Shown: piece by piece, positions 1-4,781 of the stretch
How the letters are laid out: every line of letters starts with the position of its first letter
Numbering within the stretch: the stretch's first letter is position 1
Source: Chloroflexota bacterium
GTDB taxonomy: Bacteria; Chloroflexota; Limnocylindria; Limnocylindrales; CSP1-4
Assembly: GCA_013696275.1 (NCBI GenBank)
Contig: JACCYW010000019.1
Span: forward strand, 1 to 6,559
Direction of reading: 5' to 3'
Length of the DNA stretch: 6,559 nt
Program-made: the position numbers and the translations under genes
Notes under the pieces: generated by a model
What the model was told of the DNA's origin: nothing
What the model saw: only the letters and a program-made list of their open reading frames with translations
The model's database searches: none

Positions 1-203
1 GCTCCTCCGCCGCACTCCCGGAGACCTACCCTGACGGCCAAGCGCTCGTCGGCCGGCTCATCATCGCCGTCACCAACCTGCCGCCCCGGCGGATAGCCGG
101 CTTCGTGAGCCAGGTGCTCGTCCTGGGAGCCCTCCCCGCCGACGGCACCATCCCGCTCCTGGGGGTCGACGAGGGCGCCTCACCGGGCGACCCCATCGGC
201 TGA
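1..203 (+). CDS. csaA: CsaA-like tRNA-binding-fold protein, C-terminal part only
   Basis: This gene is cut by the left edge; only its last 66 residues are visible, read from base 3 to the TGA at 201-203. They fit the C-terminal half of the EMAP-II/OB-fold tRNA-binding family typified by CsaA, a small homodimeric protein described as a chaperone-like, tRNA-binding factor in the cytoplasm. The visible signature is SSAA (residues 1-4 of the fragment), then LVGR (15-18), then NLPPRRIAGFVSQVLVLG (25-42), matching the family pattern of SSAQ, ELVG, and NFPPR followed by SEVLVLG. The related C-terminal domain of methionyl-tRNA synthetase usually has KPR rather than PPR at this point, so CsaA is preferred. 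The 254-base gap with hairpins before dnaA suggests a separate transcription unit. The family call is fairly secure; the cellular role is inferred. Confidence 0.75.
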   Translation, partial: SSAALPETYPDGQALVGRLIIAVTNLPPRRIAGFVSQVLVLGALPADGTIPLLGVDEGASPGDPIG

Positions 204-229
204 CGCCGGCCGCTCGCGGTTCCCCGGGC

Positions 230-250
230 CGATACTCCCCCCGGGTATCG
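230..250 (+). terminator. Hairpin after csaA-like gene, possible terminator without a T-tract
   Basis: CGATACTC (230-237) pairs with GGGTATCG (243-250) around a five-C loop, giving an 8-bp stem with one G-T pair, 27 bases past the csaA-like stop codon. No run of T follows, so it is not a canonical intrinsic terminator. In high-GC bacteria such stems often sit at transcript ends, and that is the inference here. Because a six-base AT-containing core (CGATAC/GTATCG) is perfectly paired, this is more than a GC-rich coincidence, but function is unproven. Confidence 0.35.
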
Positions 251-345
251 CGGGTTCGCTCTGCGGGGTCGCACGAAGCACGCTAACGTAGGTCGCCCGG
301 GAATCACCCCTGAAGGCCTCCTGAGGACGTTTGACCGGTAGCTCA

Positions 346-368
346 TCGGCTGGGCCGAACCCAGTCGA
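346..368 (+). repeat. 9-bp inverted repeat (hairpin) in the dnaA upstream region
   Basis: TCGGCTGGG (346-354) pairs with CCCAGTCGA (360-368) over nine consecutive base pairs, including one G-T pair, around the loop CCGAA. It lies about 90 bases before the dnaA start. If transcribed it would be a stable element in the dnaA leader; if not, it could be a dyad operator or part of the upstream transcript end. The sequence does not decide between these. No T-tract follows it. Confidence 0.35.
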
Positions 369-403
369 CTCAGCCATTCGGACCGGCGTGAGGGCGCGCT
401 ACG

Positions 404-421
404 GGCGGTCTGATGACCGTC
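404..421 (+). repeat. 7-bp inverted repeat just upstream of dnaA
   Basis: GGCGGTC (404-410) pairs with GACCGTC (415-421) around the loop TGAT, with one G-T pair. It ends 36 bases before the annotated dnaA ATG, close to where a promoter or operator would be expected. Short stems of this kind arise by chance in high-GC DNA, so this is only a possible regulatory dyad. Confidence 0.22.
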
Positions 422-440
422 GGGACGGGCCGTGTCGATT

Positions 441-446
441 TATCTT
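441..446 (+). promoter_or_regulatory. Weak -10-like hexamer before dnaA
   Basis: TATCTT agrees with TATAAT at four of six positions and lies in one of the few AT-rich patches (TTTATCTT, 439-446) of the dnaA upstream region. No convincing -35 hexamer is seen at the right distance. Transcription from here would begin only a few bases before the ATG at 458, which would favour either a nearly leaderless message or the in-frame ATG at 473. Low confidence. Confidence 0.18.
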
Positions 447-457
447 GGATCCGGTAG

Positions 458-1825
458 ATGGGGCTGCCATCGATGGACGCGAAGCAGGTCTGGCGCGCCG
501 CATTGGGCGATCTGCAGGTATCGCTGTCGCCCGCCAACTTCGAGACGTGGCTGAAGGACACGGCGCTCATCTCGGTCGACGACAGTCGGTTCCGGGTGGC
601 GGTCCCCAACGGGTTCGCCAAGGACTGGCTCGAGACGCGCTATCGGTCACTGATCTGCCAGACCCTCGCGCGCATCGTGGGTTACAGCGTCAACGTCGAC
701 TTCGAGATCCGTGAGGCTGTCGCCACTGCCGCCGGCGGACCGGCAGTCCCCGCGCCGATGGTCAGGTTGGAGTCGGGGCGGGGCAGCGGCGAAGGCGGAT
801 CGGTCAGCCTCAATCAGCGCTACACGTTCCGCACCTTCATCGTCGGGTCGGCCAATCGCCTGGCCCACGCGGCCAGCCTGTCGGTCGCCGAGCGGCCCGG
901 CCAGGCCTATAACCCGCTCTTCCTCTACGGCGGCGTCGGGCTGGGCAAGACGCACTTGATGCACGCCATCGGCAACCAGGTGATGGCTCGATTCCCGCGC
1001 AAACGCGTCGTCTACGCCACCTCCGAGAAGTTCACCAACGAGTTCATAACCAGCATCCAGCAAGGCCGCATCGACGAGTTCCGCGGGCGCTATCGCCGCA
1101 TCGACCTGCTGCTCATCGATGACATCCAGTTCATCGCCGACAAGGAGCGCACCCAGGAAGAGTTCTTCCACACGTTCAATGCCATCCATGACGAAGCCAA
1201 GCAGATAGTCCTGTCGTCCGACCGCCCACCGAAGCAGATCGTGACGCTGGAAGAGCGGTTGCGCAGCCGCTTCGAATGGGGTCTCATCGCCGACCTCACA
1301 GCACCCGACCTGGAGACCAGGATCGCCATCCTGCGGGCCAAGGCGGAGGAGGGGTCGGTGCCCATCAGCTCGGACGCCCTGGAGTTCATCGCCCGCAAGG
1401 TCCAGAGCAACATCCGCGAGCTCGAAGGTGCCCTCAACCGCATCGTCGCCTTCGCCAATATGAATGCCCGGCCGCTTGACTCGGACCTGGCCCAGGAGGT
1501 CCTCTCGAACGTGCTCTACCAGCACCGGCGCCGGGTGGTCACGCCGGAACGGATCGCCCTGGCGGTGAGTGACTACTACGGAGTGGAGATCGACCTGCTG
1601 CGGGGCCAGAAGCGCGACCGGGCCATCGTGATGCCCCGTCAGATCGCCATGTTCCTCATGCGCGCCGAGACCGACGTGTCGCTACTACGCATCGGGGCCG
1701 AGTTGGGCGGCCGCGACCATTCGACGGTCCTTCATGGGTGCGACAAGATCGAGCGCGAGAGCCAGGAGAATGAGGAGCTCCGTCGAGAGCTGGCGGCCGT
1801 ACGAGAGCTCATCTACGCCGACTGA
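458..1825 (+). CDS. dnaA: Chromosomal replication initiator protein DnaA
   Basis: DnaA is the AAA+ ATPase that binds DnaA boxes at the origin, oligomerises as DnaA-ATP, melts the DNA and recruits the helicase. At 455 residues it has the usual length and all key parts. Domain I is about residues 9-86, with W12, LSPANFETWL (23-32) and F53-W57. A short linker (about 88-117) stands for domain II. Domain III holds Walker A GGVGLGKT (158-165), Walker B LLLIDDIQF (217-225), sensor 1 VLSSDRPPK (251-259), the LEERLRSRFEWGL segment (264-276) and sensor 2 NIRELEGALNR (318-328). Domain IV has the basic loop RGQKRDRAIVMPRQ (382-395) and the DnaA-box-reading signature GGRDHSTVLHGCDKI (417-431). A second in-frame ATG at 473 gives 450 residues and starts closer to the conserved domain I; Shine-Dalgarno matches are weak for both, so the exact start is uncertain. 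No defect is seen. Confidence 0.98.
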   Translation: MGLPSMDAKQVWRAALGDLQVSLSPANFETWLKDTALISVDDSRFRVAVPNGFAKDWLETRYRSLICQTLARIVGYSVNVDFEIREAVATAAGGPAVPAPMVRLESGRGSGEGGSVSLNQRYTFRTFIVGSANRLAHAASLSVAERPGQAYNPLFLYGGVGLGKTHLMHAIGNQVMARFPRKRVVYATSEKFTNEFITSIQQGRIDEFRGRYRRIDLLLIDDIQFIADKERTQEEFFHTFNAIHDEAKQIVLSSDRPPKQIVTLEERLRSRFEWGLIADLTAPDLETRIAILRAKAEEGSVPISSDALEFIARKVQSNIRELEGALNRIVAFANMNARPLDSDLAQEVLSNVLYQHRRRVVTPERIALAVSDYYGVEIDLLRGQKRDRAIVMPRQIAMFLMRAETDVSLLRIGAELGGRDHSTVLHGCDKIERESQENEELRRELAAVRELIYAD

Positions 1826-1892
1826 TGACGCTCCCCCTCGAGAGCCCGGACTGTCGGCAAGTCGGTCACGGACGGTGCACGAGACAGCGGGC

Positions 1893-1901
1893 TGTGGAGA
1901 A
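1893..1901 (-). promoter_or_regulatory. DnaA-box-like site, 8 of 9 to consensus
   Basis: TGTGGAGAA on the + strand reads TTCTCCACA on the - strand, which differs from the consensus TTATCCACA at the third base only. It is the closest DnaA-box match I found in the dnaA-dnaN gap and lies 68 bases after the dnaA stop codon. DnaA binding is inferred. Confidence 0.5.
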
Positions 1902-1954
1902 GCTGACAAGGTTCTCCCGGTCGGATCGTCCGCTGCCCACCGGTCGTCCCACGC

Positions 1955-1964
1955 GGTTCCACGT
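1955..1964 (+). promoter_or_regulatory. TCCACGT-containing site (DnaA-box-core-like)
   Basis: GGTTCCACGT contains the DnaA-box core TCCAC, but the bases before it match TTATCCACA poorly. It is counted because the heptamer TCCACGT recurs at 2023-2029 and, inverted, at 1995-2001. It may be a lineage-specific variant box; alone it would not be reported. Confidence 0.3.
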
Positions 1965-1994
1965 AGCGGGCGGCGACGTCCCAGCGTGCGTCGA

Positions 1995-2029
1995 ACGTGG
2001 ACGGCACCGTTCATCCCCACCGTCCACGT
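1995..2029. repeat. 10-bp perfect inverted repeat of a GTCCACGT element
   Basis: ACGTGGACGG (1995-2004) and CCGTCCACGT (2020-2029) are exact reverse complements separated by 15 bases. Each arm carries GTCCAC, which equals positions 3-8 of the DnaA box TTGTCCACA. The spacer contains TCATCCCCA (2011-2019), seven of nine to TTATCCACA. Together they look like a cluster of divergent DnaA sites next to the unwinding region. An alternative is a hairpin at the end of the dnaA message, but no T-tract follows. Confidence 0.45.
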
Positions 2030-2030
2030 C

Positions 2031-2068
2031 ATGATGATGACGATGGGATGAGAAGATAAGAAGGATGG
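2031..2068 (+). other. Purine-rich GAT-repeat stretch, candidate DNA unwinding element
   Basis: Bases 2031-2068 are 22 of 38 A or T, clearly richer than the high-GC surroundings, and all but eight are purines. GAT occurs six times between 2033 and 2066, beginning with an ATGATGATGA run. The stretch begins one base after the inverted DnaA-like sites, the arrangement expected for the melting region of an origin. The triplet periodicity recalls DnaA-trio elements, but those read TAG-like 5' to 3' on the bound strand, so the polarity does not fit well. Confidence 0.4.
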
Positions 2069-2120
2069 TTCAGAGCCCGGCCCGGGCACCCAGTGCATAA
2101 GCCCGCCACCGCCGTGCAGT

Positions 2121-2126
2121 GAGGGA
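2121..2126 (+). promoter_or_regulatory. Probable ribosome binding site of dnaN
   Basis: GAGGGA lies nine bases before the GTG at 2136 and matches part of the AGGAGG consensus. It supports the GTG start over the in-frame ATG at 2151, which would also remove the conserved first five residues. Confidence 0.45.
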
Positions 2127-2135
2127 CTGACAGAC

Positions 2136-3248
2136 GTGAAGTTATCGGTCATGCAAGAGAACCTGGCGCGCGGTCTATCGGTCGTCAGCCGTGCGGTCAG
2201 CACCCGCAACACACTCCCCGTACTGGCCAACGTGCTGCTCCGGACAGAGGACGGAGGGCTGAAGCTCACGGCCACTAATCTGGAGATCGGCATCACCTCG
2301 TGGGTCCCCGGACGGATCGATGCCGACGGTGCCCTGACCGTACCGGCCCGGCTGATCACCGACGTGGTCAACGGTCTGCCCGGCGGCGAACGGGTCGACC
2401 TGGAGGTCGACGGGACGACCCTGCTCATACGGGCGGGCCGGTACCAGACCCACCTGCGGGGCATCGACGCCGAAGAGTTCCCGGTCATCCCGTCAGCGGG
2501 CGACCGACCGACCACTCGGATAAGCCAGCGGCTGCTCCGTCAGGCGCTCGCCGAGGTCGCCTTCGCGGCCGCCGCGGATGAGGCGCGACCCATCCTGACC
2601 GGTGTACTGACCAGGCTGGTGGGCGACAGGTTGACGCTGGCCGCGGCCGACAACTACCGCATCGCGGTCAAGACGCTGCCTATCATGGACACGGTGGAAG
2701 ACACCACTCTGGTCGTCCCGGCCCGCTCCTATAACGAGTTGATGCGTGTATTGACTCACACCGATGATCCGGTCGAGTTGATGCTGGCCACCTCCAAGAG
2801 CCAGATCCTCTTCCACCTGGAGGGCATCGAGTTGGTCAGCCGTCTCATCGACGGCCAATTCCCCAACTACCAGCAGGTGCTGCCGACCTCGCACGCCAGC
2901 CGGGTGGTGGTCGATCGGGACGAGCTGCTCAAGGCGGTCAAGTTGTCGGCGCTCATCGCCAGCTCCGCGGCCAACGTGGTGCGCCTCAAGGTCGGTGAGA
3001 ACGGTGGTGGCGTGACCATCGCGGCGGCCGCTGACGTGGGCGACGCCGAGGGGGAAGTGGAAGCCGCTACGGAGGGCGATCCGGTCACCATCGCCTTCAA
3101 TGCGCGCTACCTGACGGAGGCGCTCCAGAACGTGGACGGCGATCGGCTGGCACTCGAGTTCTCCGGCCCCCTGTCGCCCGGCGTGCTGCGACCGACCGAG
3201 GACGCCGACTACGTCCACGTCATCATGCCCGTTCGTACCCCCTCTTAA
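2136..3248 (+). CDS. dnaN: DNA polymerase III beta subunit (sliding clamp) DnaN
   Basis: DnaN forms a homodimeric ring around DNA that tethers DNA polymerase III and repair proteins to the template in the cytoplasm. The 370-residue length is normal, with three repeated clamp domains at about 1-120, 121-243 and 244-370. Visible signatures are the start MKLSVMQENLARGL, RPILTGVL (151-158), ADNYRIAV (171-178), LIDGQFPNYQQVLP (237-250), FNARYLTEAL (321-330) and the C-terminal VIMPVR (362-367), equivalent to the MPMR motif that helps form the protein-binding pocket. The GTG start is chosen because the N-terminus aligns with the family and an upstream GAGGGA is well placed. It follows the putative origin and lies 28 bases before recF, the classic dnaA-dnaN-recF order. 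No truncation or oddity is seen. Confidence 0.98.
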   Translation: MKLSVMQENLARGLSVVSRAVSTRNTLPVLANVLLRTEDGGLKLTATNLEIGITSWVPGRIDADGALTVPARLITDVVNGLPGGERVDLEVDGTTLLIRAGRYQTHLRGIDAEEFPVIPSAGDRPTTRISQRLLRQALAEVAFAAAADEARPILTGVLTRLVGDRLTLAAADNYRIAVKTLPIMDTVEDTTLVVPARSYNELMRVLTHTDDPVELMLATSKSQILFHLEGIELVSRLIDGQFPNYQQVLPTSHASRVVVDRDELLKAVKLSALIASSAANVVRLKVGENGGGVTIAAAADVGDAEGEVEAATEGDPVTIAFNARYLTEALQNVDGDRLALEFSGPLSPGVLRPTEDADYVHVIMPVRTPS

Positions 3249-3276
3249 GCGCGACCCGGACGACGCCCTCGCTCAG

Positions 3277-4461
3277 TTGCGCATAGAGCGACTCTCGCTC
3301 ACCGGCTTCCGGACCTACGATGACCTCGACATCGAGTTCCCGATGGGTCCCCAGGTGATGGTCGGCCGGAACGCGGCCGGCAAGACGAACCTGCTGGAAG
3401 CACTGGTCGTGCTGGCGGCGGGCCACTCTCACCGAACGACCAACGACATGGAGCTCATCGCCTGGCAGGCCGGGTTCGCCAGGCTGGAGGCGGTGGTGGC
3501 TGGTCCAGCGGCGCGCAGCGACCTGGTCGAGGTGGTACTCGCGCGACCGGGCGTGGCCGGCACACGCAAGCGTGTGCGCATCAATGGCGCGCCGCGCCGG
3601 GCGACCGCCTTGGCCGCCGTGCTGCGCACCGTCGTGTTCGCTCCGGAGGACATGCTGCTGGTCATCGGCTCGCCGTCACTGCGCCGCTCTGTCCTGGACA
3701 GCCTGGTCGCCCAGCGTGAGATGGAGGGTGCCGCCAGCCTGGCCACCTACAGCCGCGCGGTCCAGCAGCGCAACAGTCTGTTGCGGCGCATCCGGGAGGG
3801 AGAGGCGGCCGTCGACGAACTCGCCTACTGGGATGGCGTCGTGGTCGGGGAGGGTGGTCGGATCGTCGAGTGGCGGCACTCCGCGATGCGCGCGCTGGCC
3901 GAGCCGCTGGCCGCTGCTCACGCCGAGATGGCGCCGCAGGAGGGCCGTCTCGCGCTGCGCTACGTGACCAACGCGCCGGCCCAGGCCAGCGAGGATGCCA
4001 CGGATGCCCTGCGCAGGCGGCTGGCGGAGACCTCCGAGAAGGAACTGTGGAACGGCGCGACCCAGGTCGGTCCACACCGCGACGATATGGCCTTCGAGCT
4101 CGACGGGCGGGATCTACCCGGGTTCGCCTCCCGCGGCCAGCAGCGAACGGCCATCCTGGCCCTCAAGCTTGCCCACCTTGAGCTGCTCGCCCAGCGCGAC
4201 GGACGGCCACCACTGCTGCTGCTCGACGACGTCTTCAGTGAGCTCGACCCCGAGCGCAGGGCACATCTGGTGAGGCGCATCGGTGAGCTTCCTCAAGCGT
4301 TCGTGACCACCACGACACTCGACGACCTCGATCCGCGCCTGGTGGCTGCGTCGACCGCCTGGCGCGTGTCGGTCGGTCACATCGAGCTCATCAATGCCCG
4401 CCCGGCCGCCGACGACCAACGAGCCGGCGCCGGGCAAGCTCGACCGATGGCCGATGCCTGA
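3277..4461 (+). CDS. recF: DNA replication and repair protein RecF
   Basis: RecF is an SMC/ABC-like ATPase that works with RecO and RecR to load RecA at single-strand gaps and stalled forks. The 394 residues show the complete set of motifs: the N-terminal strand pattern IERLSLTGFRTY (3-14), Walker A GRNAAGKT (30-37), the family segment GSPSLRRSVLD (131-141), GPHRDD (265-270), the ABC signature SRGQQR (285-290), Walker B LLLLDDVF (313-320) and the D-loop SELD (321-324). The start is a TTG, chosen because LRIERLSLTGF is where the family begins and no ATG or GTG lies nearby in frame; its ribosome binding site is weak. The last 20 or so residues, after about 374, are an Ala/Arg/Asp-rich tail. The dciA ribosome binding site begins two bases after this stop, implying linked expression. 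Confidence 0.97.
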   Translation: MRIERLSLTGFRTYDDLDIEFPMGPQVMVGRNAAGKTNLLEALVVLAAGHSHRTTNDMELIAWQAGFARLEAVVAGPAARSDLVEVVLARPGVAGTRKRVRINGAPRRATALAAVLRTVVFAPEDMLLVIGSPSLRRSVLDSLVAQREMEGAASLATYSRAVQQRNSLLRRIREGEAAVDELAYWDGVVVGEGGRIVEWRHSAMRALAEPLAAAHAEMAPQEGRLALRYVTNAPAQASEDATDALRRRLAETSEKELWNGATQVGPHRDDMAFELDGRDLPGFASRGQQRTAILALKLAHLELLAQRDGRPPLLLLDDVFSELDPERRAHLVRRIGELPQAFVTTTTLDDLDPRLVAASTAWRVSVGHIELINARPAADDQRAGAGQARPMADA

Positions 4462-4463
4462 CC

Positions 4464-4467
4464 GGAG
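4464..4467 (+). promoter_or_regulatory. Ribosome binding site that decides the dciA start
   Basis: GGAG lies seven bases before the ATG at 4475. Other in-frame ATGs, at 4394 and 4454 inside the end of recF, have no comparable motif, so 4475 is preferred. Confidence 0.55.
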
Positions 4468-4474
4468 ACGGCCG

Positions 4475-4774
4475 ATGCGCCGACTGGGCGACCTGCTCCC
4501 CGAGCTGGCCGGGCAGCTCGGCCTGGAAGAGGAGCTGCAGCACTCGCGGCGGATCACCAGTTGGCGACTCATCATCGCCGAGCACGTGCCTGCGGCGGCC
4601 GGCTCATCGACCCTCCTGGCGGTCCAGCCGCCGGCCCTCATCGTCACCGCCAGCAGTGCCATGGTCGCCCAGGAACTGCGCCTGCGATCGGCTGAGTTGC
4701 TGCCGGCCTTCGCTCGGGCGCCTGGCGGTAGCAGACTGCTCGAGCTGCGGGTCGTCATCCGACGTGTAGACTGA
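4475..4774 (+). CDS. dciA: DUF721/DciA family protein, probable DnaB helicase partner
   Basis: This small protein (99 residues) belongs to the DUF721 family, whose characterised members, DciA, interact with the replicative helicase DnaB and help load or activate it in bacteria lacking DnaC or DnaI. The pattern seen is an N-terminal helix RRLGDLLPEL (2-11), the conserved SW (29-30) of the SWRLIIAEHV segment, then LIVTASSAMVAQELRLRS (55-72), where a beta strand leads into a helix, and a final strand LLELRVVIR (88-96). Together these fit the KH-like DciA fold with almost nothing beyond it; there is no long disordered tail. The ATG at 4475 has a well-spaced GGAG. Starts at 4454 (106 residues) or 4394 (126 residues) would overlap recF. 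A DUF721 gene after recF is also the mycobacterial arrangement. Helicase partnership is inferred from the family and position. Confidence 0.82.
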   Translation: MRRLGDLLPELAGQLGLEEELQHSRRITSWRLIIAEHVPAAAGSSTLLAVQPPALIVTASSAMVAQELRLRSAELLPAFARAPGGSRLLELRVVIRRVD

Positions 4775-4781
4775 GCCGCCG

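Larger units (their letters stand above)
1826..2135. other. Candidate replication origin (oriC) in the dnaA-dnaN gap
   Basis: This 310-base stretch has no credible gene. In many bacteria, including mycobacteria and Streptomyces, the dnaA-dnaN gap is the origin. Supporting signals are a DnaA-box-like site at 1893-1901, three copies of TCCACGT/ACGTGGA between 1958 and 2029, a 10-bp inverted repeat, and an AT-richer purine stretch at 2031-2068 directly beside the site cluster. The last 70 bases must also hold the dnaN promoter and ribosome binding site. Whether the DnaA of this organism uses these sites is inferred, and no canonical TTATCCACA is present. Confidence 0.6.

Noticed and set aside
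331..370. tRNA-like D-arm wording (GGTAGCTCATCGG) and a TTGACC -35-like hexamer upstream of dnaA
   Set aside because: No acceptor stem, anticodon arm or T-arm can be completed around it, and no -10 hexamer lies 16-18 bases after TTGACC.
647..1525. Long open frame (292 codons) on the - strand inside dnaA
   Set aside because: It lies opposite a fully conserved dnaA. High-GC coding DNA commonly leaves an antisense frame open, and the translation shows no recognisable motifs.
1734..2051. Small + strand frame across the dnaA end and the dnaA-dnaN gap
   Set aside because: It begins inside dnaA in another frame, has no ribosome binding site, and its Arg/Ser/Pro-rich translation resembles no protein.
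2075..2087. GCCCGG-C-CCGGGC palindrome before dnaN
   Set aside because: The one-base spacer is too short for an RNA hairpin with full stem, and such GC palindromes are common at this composition; it could be an operator but nothing supports that.
2096..2101. CATAAG as a -10 element for dnaN
   Set aside because: Only four of six match and no -35 hexamer is present at usual spacing; a dnaN promoter probably exists here but cannot be placed.
1685..2515. Open frame (276 codons) on the - strand across the dnaA end, the gap and the dnaN start
   Set aside because: It overlaps two certain genes and the putative origin; the Arg/Ser/Pro/Thr-rich translation is typical of a shadow frame.
2493..3218. 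Open frame (241 codons) on the - strand inside dnaN
   Set aside because: Antisense of conserved dnaN, rich in His, Gln, Asp and Arg without motif structure; explained by codon bias of the real gene.
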